Origin: Telopea speciosissima | Lineage: Eukaryota; Streptophyta; Magnoliopsida; Proteales; Proteaceae | Direction: 5' to 3' | NCBI RefSeq assembly: GCF_018873765.1 | Contig: NC_057919.1 | Location: forward strand, 68,690,984-68,754,983 | DNA: 64,000 nt | Shown here: piece by piece, positions 32,947-45,400 of the stretch | Layout: every line of letters starts with the position of its first letter | Numbering within the stretch: position 1 is the first letter of the stretch | Program-made: the position numbers and the translations under genes | Notes under the pieces: model-generated | The model's input: only the letters and a program-made list of their open reading frames with translations | Database searches by the model: none | Told to the model about the DNA's origin: nothing

Positions 32947-34717
32947 GGGAAATTTACACATACCACCCCTGAGGTTTGACGAAAGGATATTTTCACCCCC
33001 CAGTTTTGGAAAATTCTGCGCACCCCCCTGAGGTTTGCAAACAATAACAAATAAGCCCATTCCGTCAGTTCATGACTAACACTATTAAAAATTAGACTTG
33101 AATTGACGGAATTGCACTTCTAAGAAGAACCCAAAAAAAAATAAGATGTGAATGGACAAAATTACCCTTACAAAGGGAAGAAAAAAAAATCCTGCAATTC
33201 ATCTTCCCCAATCGAATTGGGGAAGATGAGTTGCAGGTTTCAAAACCATAAGGGTTTTTCTTTTGTTTCTATAATTATGATTAAGAGAAATAAAAGGAGT
33301 AGGTTTTAAACTGGAAAATCCTAGGCAATTGGGTTTCAAAACACTTTTCAATCGTTTAGAAGTTTAGGGTTTGAAATTGGGGAACAATCCCAAATCCCTT
33401 TTCGGACCTGCAACTTGTCTTCATCCCCAATCATAACAGAAACTGTTCATATGACTCTATTAGTACTCCACATTCTCTCCTCAGAATTCGATTATGCTAT
33501 TGTCGCCATGAAAAAGAGATGCCTCTGCCTCTGAAAGTTTAGTACGAGTTCTCAGGTATAGACATCGTTCAAAATTCTTCTTCTCCTTCTATCATGAAAC
33601 CAAGTCCTTTGCATTTTGATCAGAGTACACCAAAAAAAGAGAGGCCCAGTCCGATGAGAACAAGGGGCAATTTTCCAAATTCTCCACTGATCAGAGGGAG
33701 AATGGTTAAGGATGAAAATTCAAGCATGGTTTTCAGATCTACAGTGGGTGGGCTTTTGTCTAAGATGTCAGATTCAAAGGGAGAAAGCCCTGTCCATGTC
33801 AGGAAGAGCTGTGTTACGCCTTTTTCTGTCTTTAAGGTTGCAAGGAGCAAGAGTGTGTGCAAACCAGAGCCAATGATCCCAAAAAGTCTCTTCAACAATA
33901 CTGTAGGTACATTTTTCCTCTGTACCATTTTTGTAACTTTGCAATATAACTGGACACAATTGTACTTTCTCCCAATTCTTTGGTACTACTCAAAAGAGCT
34001 AGTCCATTCACAAAGAACTGCATAAATTGAAACAGTCCCAGTTAAATAGTTCAGTTTCCTTGAACAAGTTTTGGAGATGAACTAAATTATTATGTCTATT
34101 CTGCTTACTCCAGGAAAAGAAGAGTTCAACTCCCACTCCCAGATTAAGAAATGTAAGAGTAGGAGCCTCTTCCAATCAGGCAGGGGAAGAACAGAAACAG
34201 AACAACTCAAATTCCAATGGAACTTTACAACTGCAATCTCAGTCTGGTAATTCAAAATCCAAGCACGTTGGTAGTCTGTCCATGTCTTTACCTGGAAACC
34301 TTAGTGTGCTTGGAAAGGTAACTTTATAATTTGGGATTGTTAATGCATTTCCAGCGTGAGCTCTTCTTCTTCTTTGTACTATTTGGACGCTATTGCTTTG
34401 TACGGGCATCAAAGGAAAGATAGGGAGTGGTGGTGAACAAATCAGAGTTTAGGGTTAAGGTTTGAGGGTGGAGCAAAGAGTGATGGTGACGATGGTGATG
34501 ATTCAGTTTTGGATATCTGTTTTTTTTTTTTGGGTTCTTCTTAGAAGGTCAATTCCGTTAGTTCAAGTTTAATTTTTAACAGTGTTAGTCATAAACTGAC
34601 GGAATGGGCTTATTTGTTACCATTTGCAAACCTTAGGGGGTACGCAGAATTTTCCAAAACTGGGGGGGTGAAAATATCCTTTCGTCAAACCTCAACAGTG
34701 GTATGTATAAATTTCCC
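32947..34717. mobile_element. Pack-MULE (1771 bp) inserted in the PME-5 3' UTR
   Basis: Long inverted repeats of about 190-200 bp (32947-33140 and 34530-34717) start GGGAAATTTACACATACCAC and contain GAGGTTTGACGAAAGGATAT. A 9-bp duplication TTTATTTAT lies at 32938-32946 and 34718-34726, although the target is itself ATTT-repetitive. The interior holds exon-like coding blocks with splice sites (33594-34317) and no transposase. Outside the element the PME 3' UTR resumes with TCTTCCCCTTGTTTCTTCTC. Confidence 0.87.
33594..34317 (+). pseudogene. captured host-gene exons, Ser/Pro/Lys-rich protein of unknown identity
   Basis: One open block, from the ATG at 33594 to a donor at 33902|GTAGGT, reads [20 protein letters not shown] ... 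[21 protein letters not shown] second block, 34114-34317, lies between an acceptor TTACTCCAG and a donor AAAG|GTAACT. It reads EKKSSTPTPRLRNVRVGASS ... SLSMSLPGNLSVLGK. Both are in phase 0 and uninterrupted, giving 171 codons if spliced. The composition is basic and low-complexity, with no domain I recognise. The open frame may begin slightly upstream (about 33,545). It is a fragment of a longer gene, since no stop follows the second donor in frame. Confidence 0.6.
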
Positions 34718-34798
34718 TTTATTTATTTATTTTTTTGGATCTTCCCCTTGTTTCTTCTCCTTCCTATGGTTGTGGTTTTCATCAACACTTCAAAACTG

Positions 34799-34815
34799 AA
34801 TAAACTTTGAATAAA
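34799..34815 (+). terminator. displaced polyadenylation signals of PME-5
   Basis: AATAAA at 34799 and 34810, in the same sequence context as behind PME-2, now lie about 1.97 kb from the PME-5 stop because of the Pack-MULE. Either the transcript reads through the element or it ends at a new site within it. Confidence 0.55.
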
Positions 34816-34911
34816 GGGATACAAATACTAATCTAGGAATACAAAGGCATCTCCTTCATCATTATGATTTCCTCTCTCTCCTTCTCTATATCCTTTATTA
34901 ATATATAATCT

Positions 34912-37162
34912 TGTTATGTAAGCACTATAGGCTGAAAGACAAAAAGTATAAGCCACGAATTAAAAGAGTCAACCATATAAACGGAAGAAGCGCTCGGCTT
35001 ATCTTTTATTAAATTCGAAACACTTAATACAAATAGTCCATCACTAACATATCATTTGCCTATGAAAACAGCATTCTTCAACAGTACAAGTTTGTCAGAT
35101 TCAAAGGTGAGTTTCATTCCAGCCTTAATAAGAAGTGGTCCCGAAACCAAATTTCACCTGATATCTGGAACGTGAAGCACATCCTTCAACACAAGTGTCT
35201 TCCCCGAAGTGAGTTTTAAGGTGACAGTTCCTTTACCGATAACATTAGAAGATTGGGAGTTACCCATGAACACTTGATCACCAGTATTGATAACAGAGTA
35301 AGTACCAAATGTATTGCAATCTCCACAAATGTGTCGAGTTGCACCCGTATCAAGTATCCAATCTTTTGGTTTGTCAACCAGATTCACTTATGCTATCATA
35401 GAGGTGAAAATATTTTCCTCCAATAAATTCACCTTCATCTTCTCAGACTTCGTGGACTTCTTGTTCCGACAATCTTTCTTAAGATGACCATGCTTGCCAC
35501 ATGCGAAACACTTCACCGTTGATCTCTTGAAATTGTTGCCTTTCTTGACCTGAAGACCCTTTTTGAAATGACCTTGTTTATCTGATTCAACAAGGTTAGC
35601 TTTGAGTCTTGTATACCCAAGAGGCTTTCCACTATTGTCCTTATTCCTATTCCTCTCCTCAATCTTGATTCTGATCACAACCTGTTCAAAGGACCATTCC
35701 TTTCTCTTATGTTTCATATTGTTTTTTAAATCAGTCCAAGAAGGAGGGAGTTTCTCAAGAATGAAACTTGTGACGAAAACATCATGAAGGATAATATTTT
35801 CCTTAGATAACCTTCCCACCAAGATTTGAAACTTATCAATCTGGGAAGATATGCTTTTGTCATCAGTCATTTCAAAATTCAAGAAGTTTGCAACCACATA
35901 CTTCTTGCTTCCTGCATCATCAAGAGTATATTTATTGCATAAGGCGTTCCAGATCATATATGCATACTCATATGAGTTATACACATTGTATAGATCAATG
36001 GAAAGCGCATTCAAAATCCGATTTTTACATTGGAAATCGGCTTGAATCCATGCAATTCATTTGACATCTTCTTCCAGAACCTCACTTTGTTGTGGTTTCG
36101 GATCCGTCAACGCAAAAGCAACCTCTTTTTGGGTTAAAGCAAAGAGAAGCATTTGTTTCCATCTCTTGAAATTCTGTCCATTGAACTGTTCGATCTTGTC
36201 GAACTCTCCAACAATAGTCATCTTCTCCAATGCTGGTTGAAGAGTAGTAACAGCAGGAATCACATTAGTTGGAATCGGATCAACATTAGATGCATCCTTT
36301 TGACCAAGTGTATCTTGTCCAGCAATAGTCTTATATCTGTTTTAACAGTATTGATAAGCACTGTTAGAAACAGTATTAAAGACCTTACGATTAAAGACCT
36401 TAAGATTGTTATGTAAGCACTATAGGCTGAAAGACAAAAAGTATAAGCCACGTTATAAAACAGTAACGCAAATAAATAACACACACTTACTAGTGACCGG
36501 CAGTTCGTTGCAGACAAAGGTTTGGATTGATTCGTATCCAAAGACACTCTCCTTAAGGTCTTTAATCGCCCCTTATTAGTGCAGAACCGGGTTGACTTAC
36601 GATTACACCTCCAAGATAAAACAATCCACTAACCACTTTTAGACAACACTCCGAAGTGATTACAGAAGGGGCCCAAAAGCTACACTCAATGCTCTTATAA
36701 AGAATACGGAAGGAAGGAACAAAAACGAAGAGAAAAGATATGCTCTCTGGTTTAGAACACTTTCTGTCAGAGAAAAACATACTCTCTGGTATGAGCCCAG
36801 AAGCACGTTATAGTTCTTCTGTTTGCTCTATGGTATTTAAAGAGATGTAGGGGTAAGTCTGTACGTATGCAGGCATCCCTATATACATACAGAGGTGATC
36901 GTATGTATACAGGCATCCCTGAATACATATAGATGTGACTGTATCCTTATATCAATACATGTATCCAACTGGTGCCTCTACGTTAAGGTGTATGCCCTTC
37001 GAACTTAAATTCGAAATAAGAGAGACTTCCCATGGAACCCTATGTCCCTTAAGGACTCAAGTAAACTTATATACAAGTTCACCTCTTTCAAGCTAAGCAA
37101 TGTGGGACTAAAAAGTAGTAGATTCCCATATTCCATGCTTGCTTTTAGCTCCAACCATAACA
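34912..37162 (-). mobile_element. copia-type LTR retrotransposon fossil, broken
   Basis: A minus-strand copia relic. The right-hand LTR is about 36410-37162 (ends TGTTATG/CATAACA), and its terminal 47 bp recur at the left end from 34912. Gag-type sequence has a CCHC zinc knuckle (CFACGKHGHLKKDC). The beginning of the aspartic protease has the signature [10 protein letters not shown] and DVLHVPD. The copy is incomplete and carries several breaks. No matching target duplication was found. Sequence decay suggests a moderately old insertion, later than the PME duplications, because it lies in the PME-5 3' flank only. Confidence 0.82.
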
Positions 37163-38227
37163 AGTGTAAATTCAAAATAATGAATAGGAGGGAATAAGAG
37201 GGAAACAAAACTAAATAAAGTGAGGGAAATGAAAAGTTGAAAAAAAAAGGAGGGAAAGCACAAAAGTGATTTTGAATCTTTTGAATTTTAATCCAACAAA
37301 TCTTCCTTTCCCAGGGTCTAAGCTTGAATCTCTCTCGTATTCGCTATCTTCCTCTTTCTGATATCAATTCGTTTCCAAACAAAACAGAATTCCAAATCCC
37401 CTCTCTTTCTTTTTCCCACTCTGGTCGTTGTTAATGGTGGAAACCGTGCGTGTGATTTCATGCATGCTTTTCTCTCACTCTGCGAGGGTAATCACACAAT
37501 TCCCAACTGCACAGTATTCCTCTCCATCTCTCTTTGCTTCAGCCTACTTCGTCCCTCTCTTTGCTGTCTTTGCCTTCTCCTTTGGCTCCTGGAAGCAAGG
37601 TTGGTTGTTCCACCATTTTAAACCCAAGTTTGAAACAGAGTCCTTCCTCTTCCTCCTCTTAATAAAAATGCACATCTTCTCTTCAAATTCATATGTAAGT
37701 TATCTAGATCTTTGCTTCTCTATCATCCATTCAGAGTTCCTAATCCTGCAAATCCCAAAGCCTCACATCTACAGTAATATGATGATCTTAAAGGAATCAT
37801 TGGGCAGAGGAAAGGTATAGTATTTTGAGTTGCAGAGGCATATATAGTCCCCTAATCGTGTTCCAAGTTGGGAGTCAAAACCAATTCAGATCCTCTAGGG
37901 CACGCTTTCTGTAGGCACAGCGCAATGATCGACTTACCCCTGCTCGGGCAGGGTAATGCAGACATTGCGCTGCGCCCTGTGTCTGTACTGCTCAGGCCGC
38001 TATGGACAGCATGCCGTAAAGGATCTGGATCCGAGTCAAAACAAAAGATAAGTAAAACGAGAATGTGGAACAGAATTTTTCCCATCCCGGAGATCGAGGT
38101 TTGTTCTTCATTCCATTCTAGGAATTTGGAACGAGAATATGCACCAAACAGCGTTTCTGAAGTCCCAAAATACATTCTAGACCTAGAATGCGTTCTGAGA
38201 ATGCATACCAAACACTACCTTAGTGAA
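37163..38227. other. non-coding interval with MITE-like segments
   Basis: A 130-codon frame at 37428-37817 has no recognisable similarity and is not called. About 37884-38031 is a MITE-like insert with ends ATTCAGATCCT and AGGATCTGGAT, related to the one at 20629-20729. About 38050-38220 contains inverted GGAACGAGAAT/ATTCTAG motifs typical of short hAT MITEs. Confidence 0.45.
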
Positions 38228-38345
38228 AATCTTAGTTGTTCTTCTTCTTTCACTTCAGAGATTAGAATAGAACATGTATTTCAAAAATGGACGTCTTATA
38301 CGATCTATCACTGAAATTTTTTAATTTTCCTTTATTTATTTTATT
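38228..38345. repeat. PME downstream flank copy lacking the SINE
   Basis: TTCTTCTTTCACTTCAGAG through the ATCTATCACTGAA stretch matches 25,215-25,290 plus 25,475-25,500 behind PME-4. It shows the pre-insertion site of the Au-like SINE and marks the outer end of the PME-5 duplicated block. Confidence 0.8.
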
Positions 38346-38446
38346 ATTTTATGTATTGGCGCCCATGCTGATGATTTCAGTTTTTTTCTCTCTTTTGTTT
38401 TTAATCTAAATCATAGATCAATGGGACTAGATGATTCTTATTTAAC

Positions 38447-38598
38447 TCGTCTCCAGGGAGGCGTGCGCCCAAGGTGCTACCAGGAGGCATCCAGCGGTTG
38501 AGCTGTGTCGCACATATCTCGACGCATGCCTAGTGATGTGTGCAGCACAGCCCAACGGCTAGTGGCACCCTGGGCATTCCCTGCTCCCCTGGAGATGA
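38447..38598. mobile_element. GC-rich foldback MITE (~150 bp)
   Basis: The left arm CGTCTCCAGGGAGGCGTGC pairs with the inverted right arm CTGCTCCCCTGGAGATGA. Internal inverted blocks (CAGCGGTTGAGCTGTG and CAGCCCAACGGCTAG) would complete a long hairpin. It is far more GC-rich than its surroundings. The target duplication is not clear. Confidence 0.55.
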
Positions 38599-39135
38599 TC
38601 CCGATCCCCTTATATCACTATTTTAAGACTTAATTGGATCAAAATTCAATGACTCAGAATCTATGCATATTGAGTTTGACTGATGATCTAGACTCTCATT
38701 TGAAGAAGAAGAGTTGCTAGAAAGGAAGATCATAACGACACATTTTTAAGGCAACCAAAGAGGATTGAGGGTAGGAAAATTCAAGTTGGGATTGTTTTTC
38801 ATTTTGTTTGACTTCCCAATTTAATTTTAGGAAAAGGTTCTCTGAGCCAACGATGGCTATCTCTCTCTATCTTCTCCTTCTCACATGAAATAACCACTCT
38901 TCCCCTATGCATGAATCGATTCAATCTCTTTGACACTTTCAACATAGTAGAGCTTTGGTGCCTAGAAGAGCACTCAATCTAGCATTCCTGTGTTTCTCTT
39001 TGCCATTTGCCCTTTCCATTTGATTCTTGTTGCGTTAGATGGGGTATGCTTTAGATTGCCCATGCATCAAAATTTAAAGGGACCGTCTAAGTCAAATACC
39101 TCTACAAGTGTTCTTAGAACTTGGCATCTTCTTTT

Positions 39136-39331
39136 GGGAAAAAAATCATTTGCAGTGTGGGCCTGATCGAGAGCTCGACACGTGGAAGATGTGACATCCA
39201 ACATTGCTGAGTTCGAGAAGAAAGAAAAGAAAAGAAAAAAAAAACTGTCTTGCATCGAGCTTGCACAGTTGGATGAAGCTTGTTCCACGTGTTGAGCTCT
39301 CAGGCCCGCACTGCAGAGGATTTTAATTCCC
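39136..39331. mobile_element. foldback MITE (196 bp)
   Basis: The left arm GGGAAAAAAATCATTTGCAG and the inverted right arm CTGCAGAGGATTTTAATTCCC, with inner pairs ACACGTGGAAGA/TTCCACGTGT and GAGAGCTCGA/TTGAGCTCTC, form a near-complete hairpin. TTCTTTT flanks both sides (39129-39135, 39332-39338), a likely part of the target duplication. Confidence 0.65.
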
Positions 39332-39589
39332 TTCTTTTAAATGTCTTTTATTTTATATGTGTAAAAATTCTTTAAGTTAGGGGTATAATGGTTTTTCAAA
39401 AAAAAATTGAAAGCAACTTTTGATTATTAAGAGTTGTCATTGTTTTCCATATTATTTGAGTACACTTATGAAACTACAATATTTACTCTTGTTGGGAAAA
39501 AAAAATTGTATTTCGAACTCACTTTTAAAATAATGTTTCTCTCCTCCTCGTGAGTCTCCTCATTGTGAGTGAATCACTATGACCATGGG

Positions 39590-40195
39590 TAGCCATCTAG
39601 ACAAAGATGAAGATGAAGAAAATGACGATGACGATGACAGAGACAAATACAAAAATGGAGATGAAGACGAGATCGTGGTAAGGGATGAATTTGCGGGCAT
39701 CGCTGCAATTGTGGTTTTGACATGGAATGTTTAAGGCGAAGTGAAGATTTTTAAGATGGAAGCAGGTGATGATAGTGTTTGGAATTTCAAATATATTGAT
39801 ATATGGATACAATTTCATGATGTTCCTTGCGAGTTATAATCTCTCAAACTTGCACTTTGTCGAGCACTCAAAGTGGGACTCCCGTACAAGGTGATGTTGG
39901 TGCATGGTTTTCAAGCAGGTACGCAAATGCAATATCTTGGATGTAAGTGTGATCGTCTTGGCCATGAAAACCAAATCCCACCATTATCAGGTAAATATGG
40001 CTCCTTTTTGCTTGGTTTTGTTCTTGATTCTCCCTGTTTAGACAATGCAACTCTTCTGTATGAGAACTCTCGAACTGTAGCCTCGAATGTGGCTGCTATG
40101 CTGCCATCAGCCACAGCTACCGGTGCCGAAAAGGACAGTCATCAACAGGGTGGTTGGCAATCTTTTCTTAAGATTGGTTTTGGCTCTAAAAGCTA
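39590..40195 (+). mobile_element. LINE ORF1-like (DUF4283/zinc-knuckle) relic
   Basis: Plus-strand frames read DSVWNFKYIDIWIQFHDVPC (typical 'xxVWVQFHDLPxE' of DUF4283 proteins). They continue through GLPYKVMLVHGF to MQYLGCKCDRLGHENQIPPL, resembling the degenerate CCHC finger that follows. An acidic DEDEENDDDDDD stretch precedes it. The frame is interrupted at least twice. It is probably a LINE ORF1 remnant without RT nearby. Confidence 0.45.
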
Positions 40196-42473
40196 ATAAT
40201 CATCATCAAGGTTACACATTTAAAGGCCCCTCAACCCCTACATATAGTCAGCACTAATGTCTCCATAATGACTGCAACTCCTTGCATACTAAATGTTTTA
40301 CGAGCTATTTTATCGGTATTTCAAGCGTAAAATTTTCATAGGTATTTTCCAGTAAATATAAAGACCTTGATAAAAATTTTCCTCATGAAAAATTTTCAAG
40401 AAAACAAATTGTGAAAAATCTAATTTTACGGTAAAATTTGTTTTATCGACTATTTTACACCAAAATAAACAGAGCCTATATTTAAATACATTAAAAGTCG
40501 TATAACGAATTTTGATGTTTCCATCCAACCAAATATAGTCTAGGTAGAAAAAGAGGCAATTCCTGTTAAGAAGGAGTTATGTGATTGAGAATAAGGTGAG
40601 GGACGAATAAAGGAAGGTGTCCAGTTTTTTTATGTTTTTTTTATCAAATTGCAAATACACCTATAGAGGTTTTATTTAGAGAGTCTAAAACTTACAAGAG
40701 CATTGTGGTTCGAAACCCAATTTACAATACATTGTTTATTTGAAATAATACTCCTCAAATTTATGTCATATTGTTCAAGATCTAAGCACACGAGGTTTAA
40801 ACAACCGGAATCAGAAAATGGGATCAGCCTGCATTCGAATTGAATTGGGATCGATCAAAATTTGCTGCAAATAGAACCCTAGAAATTGTAATCAGGAAGA
40901 AGTGATATTTTTTTTTGTTCAAATGACTTGTATATCTTTTTGGGAGGTCAGTTTCATTTCAAATACATGGTTGATTCCAAAATAAATTACAAAATTTGAC
41001 ATTAATGAGAATTAAATTCTTAACTCACTATGTTTGCTCTATGATTATTTTCTTTGTTTTAGTATGAGGTTCTCAAAGTTGGACACATGAAATGGTGGTT
41101 CCAAGGAGGGATAAAATGGGTTAGATAAGACCATCGCCTCACCATGGGAAAAAAATTTGGTTGTAACCCATGTTCTTGCTGCCCCCAATAGTAGGCACCA
41201 ACTTTGAATAATTCTTTTTCCCTCTGGGTTCATTATTATGTTTTTATATTTTCCAAAATATCCTTCAGGATTCCCTATGATTGAGGTAGCAGGAACATGG
41301 CTGCAACCCGGGCAACGGGCAACGACCAAGTTTTGTCCCTAACCATGAGCTATGATGGTTCCAATTGTTGCGATGTTGGGATTTCAAAGATATAGTCTCA
41401 CATCGAAACCTTGAATATGGCATTGATATAGCATTGGGTTATCTCTATTTAATAGCTTAAGCTTTTGATTGGACATCGACGAGCCAAACTCAAATTGGAC
41501 TGGAACTTCTATCCTTGACAACTTTGATTGCAAGAGAGATGAGACTTTTATATTTGCAATGTTATTGCTAAGATTGAGACCAATCTCGTTATAACCTTAG
41601 GCCTCCTAACCAATCTTGAGAAGTCAAACTTTGCTAAGATCTTTGAATATACTCATAATATTCTTTTAAACCCAATGAAGATTTACCTTACACATGGATT
41701 TTCTTTTATTGAACGCAAATATAAAATCTGGTGTGTGTGTGTGTGTGTGTGTGTATGCGAATCACTATCCCCTCCAATTCGTTGCTACCTCCAATTCCTT
41801 CAATTCCTCCAATTCCTCATATGGGGGCGGAAATGATCATCCTACCCCCTACCCAAAAACACTGCCCAAGGTGGTTCCACTCCCCCTATTAGAGAAACTG
41901 GAAGAATAAAAGGAGGCAGCGAATTGAAAGTGATAATTATTCATGGGTACGCTAATAAGATAGACAACTGGACCACTTTAAAACATTTAATTGACCCAAA
42001 TGGTATTTTGTGAGTATCCTTATTTTATTTAACTTTAACACCTATTAGGTTAGGCACGGTTTTAAAAATCCGTACCAAATCTTACCAAACAAAAAACAAA
42101 AAAAATTCGTAGCAAATCGGTCGGATCGCCCAATTAATATCGGTATCACCTGATCAAGATAGATTGGTCGGATCGGGTTATAATTAAAACCGGATCCAAT
42201 CCGGGCCCGGATGAACCGCCAGTTCTGTTCTGATTTCCGAGTCTCTGACCCCAAAGGCCATCAGTAGAATTAGGGATCAGAAATATCAAGACGCAGGAAT
42301 TATTACCCTTTGTCCCCTATCCCGCAATCTAATATCTATCGTGTCTCGATTTGGAAGCAAGAAGGGAAGAGAGATTCAGAGTGATTTCATAGTTTTTTCT
42401 TCTTGATTTTATCTTCTTTTTCTTTTTTTAATAGTCAGAGCGGAGCGATCATCAAGAAACTCGGACGCTATTC
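40196..42473. other. AT-rich intergenic interval
   Basis: No gene seen. It contains a GT microsatellite (about 41,730-41,753) and an inverted AATTTTACGG/TTTTACGG-type motif cluster at about 40,320-40,460. About 42,050-42,240 is a MITE-like stretch just upstream of the next gene's leader. Confidence 0.4.
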
Positions 42474-45400
42474 ATGGCTGCTTCGTCCTCTTCTTCATCT
42501 TTATCGTCTTCGCCTGACTCGTCGTCTTCGTCTCATCGGGACCGTCGTCGTAGTCGTCGTCGTCATCGTGGGGACAAAGACGCTCTCAAGATTAGAAAGA
42601 AGAGCCGTTTGAGGTCGAAGCGAAAGCGAAGACATCACACTTCTGACAGTTCTTCTTCTTCCTCTACCGATGGTTACAGGTTTGGTGATCTATTTATTCT
42701 CCTTTTACCCTCTTTCCATTATCAGTCACTTGAATGCGTGGATAACTTCTTTTTATTTTGCTTCTTTCAACCTGAAACAGGAGTTAAAGTTTGAAACTTT
42801 CCCCTGGTGTTGGTTTTTTCTTTCTTTACGAGTTATGTTATCGGACTTACTTAAGATCTCTTCAGGGTTGGAGATTCGTCGTCCGGTTCGGAGTTTGTGC
42901 ATTCAGTTTGATTCGATTTTGTTATTTTTCTTTTTTACCCAACCAGAAAAAGGAACTGGATGAAGAAGCAGTCCTATCCGAATTATGAATTCCAAGTTTT
43001 TATTACATTGTACGTAATTCTAATGATCTTAGTATTCTACAACCGACCTCTTACAGCCTCAGCCTTGCTTCGCTGGCTAAGCCGAGTCCCCCTCCTTGAC
43101 CCACCCTTACTTTGCTTGATTTCAGATGATTGAACTACATGCTTGGGTTGGGAACTCCCCCTCCCAGACCAAACTAGTTACCCCACCCAAACAACGAGAA
43201 AGGAATTTGATTAAACGGGGTGGCATTTCATTTTTTATCTTAGTGGTTAGGCCATCACTGATTGTGCAAGAAATATTAGGTTTAGTATGGGATTTATGTT
43301 GACATCTCAGGGTTCTATTTTGCACTAACGCCATGTTGTATCCAAAATGCCTTCAGTAACCCAGGAACCATTTAGATCTTATATTGTAACTTGTAAGACA
43401 CTGACAATTACCATCAAATAGGCTCGTTAGGAAATGGATCACTAATTAATGAATGGCAAATTCACTCAAAAGGTTGTCTATTATTCTGAATTTTCTTTTA
43501 TTCTAAGAGCTGTTATAGATAGAAGATTGTAATGAATTTGCCCTCTTTTGTATTAGTTCAGTTGAAGTAGGCCCAAAGAGAAGAAGCAACGAAAAGTCAA
43601 TAGTATGCATATCGTCTTTGAAGCTTGTAGGACTAAACAAAGCTATACTTATCAATTAGTACTGAAAAGTTTGATTGGATGTAAGTAATTGATAACAACC
43701 AACTAATAAGAGGTAGAATACTAGATTAAGATACAAAAGATATTTCATTTCATTCACTTAAACATGTCATATGAGGACTGGAATTTGAAGGAACAATTTA
43801 GGGATTTTAATCATTTTATGAAATGGAGGAATTGCATGACTCTTTCCCCCGAAAACAGATTTGGCTGACTGGATTTAAAGACAAAAATTCTAGCTTGAGA
43901 TTCTATTGGTGCCCCCTTTGTCTTCTTTGGGCTGGAACTCCTTGTTGTACCTCCTTCCTCTTCTCTTTTAATGAAAAATCAAAATAGAAATACAGAGAAC
44001 TATTTCTAGAGGGTGCCACGATTGGAGAATTGCCTCTTCAAACTTCATTTAAAAAAATATTGTAATTCTGTTTACACATCAATGAAGGGGAGAATTGATT
44101 GTATTTTAATGTCTCTGGTAGAACGTAGTATAGGAGAGCATAGATTGTATCTTAATGTCTCTGGTAAAAAGGAGTACTGCTGTACGTTAAAGAGTGTAAT
44201 TGCTCTCTTTATTCTTTTGGAAGTCATTTTTTAAATGGTCAAATCCCCAGTAGATAAAGTGGATTCTCTTCTAAAATTGTACTGATAACCTGGTCTGAAG
44301 CACGAACTGCTCCTCCCTTATACTCCATTTGGTTGTGAAAAAGTTAAGATAGAATAAGAAGAGAAAGAAGAGAAATAGAATAAGAAAAGAAACAAGAGGC
44401 TTTTTTTTTTATTTGGTTTTGTAGATAAAGTTTAAGGAGAACGTGGGAGGTTATGTGCTGTGTACTGGTTACCTAAATCATTAGATTAACGGAACTCCAA
44501 GAAATAACCAGAATCATAGTCAAGTAAAGAGCTGGAATTTAGTAAAAATTTAATAACAACCAAACAGGGATTCTGATCTAGCTTAAAGACTGATTCAATG
44601 TGAGTCTAATGGGGAGAATAACTCCTCAAAAAACTGACTGAGAACTAATGGGCAGATCTGAAGTTATACAAATATCCTACTGAAGTTAGGTTTCCAGATT
44701 AAAGGCTTCAGAGCAAGGTATTGATCTTAGATGTGAATGAGATCAAATCAAGGATCGTAAGATGATTAAACAGTAAGCAGATTCAAGGATATTTAACTGA
44801 AAATCAATCTGAACTGAAAACAGTATTTGATCCGGGGTAGATACAAAATGAGAAGTTTGATCTGAAATAGGATTCTTCCAAAACAATTAAACACCGATTC
44901 TGATATTTGAAATCTCAGGTTCTGTTAAATAGAAAATCAGAAATCATACTTGGTGAAGGATTCTCAGAAACAGCACAAAAAATTGGAATTTAGATCAAAA
45001 CAGCAATAGAAATTCGGGCAGAAACTTGATATAATAAATAGTTAATGGAACATTGGAACCTCAGATTTAAACAATCAGGATCAGATAGTATAGCATATGC
45101 ATCAAGAACAGAAATTTCTGTGCTAACCTGATTTCAATGGAAGGAGGAGGATATGAATCAAGATTCTCACTTGATCCTTTACTGGAATCCCACCAGCCTT
45201 ACCTTAGCATCTCACAACAGAATTCTTAATCTCACAGAACATAAGGGCTAAAGCCAAGCTTCGTTCGATAAGTAAAATCATGGGGGGAGGCTCTATGGCC
45301 TTACATGATTATATAGAAACTGAATAGGTTTTATCATACTGGCCTTAGGATATCCAGCAACAATAGGAAGCAAACCTTCACAAAAGAGGAAATTAAAATA

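Noticed and set aside
37428-37817. 130-codon plus-strand ORF
   Set aside because: No recognisable domain, composition or splice context. It lies in a MITE-rich interval and such a length is expected by chance in pyrimidine-rich DNA.
40310-40528. Palindromic AATTTTACGG cluster considered as a MITE
   Set aside because: Inverted motifs are visible but no bounded ends or target duplication could be defined.
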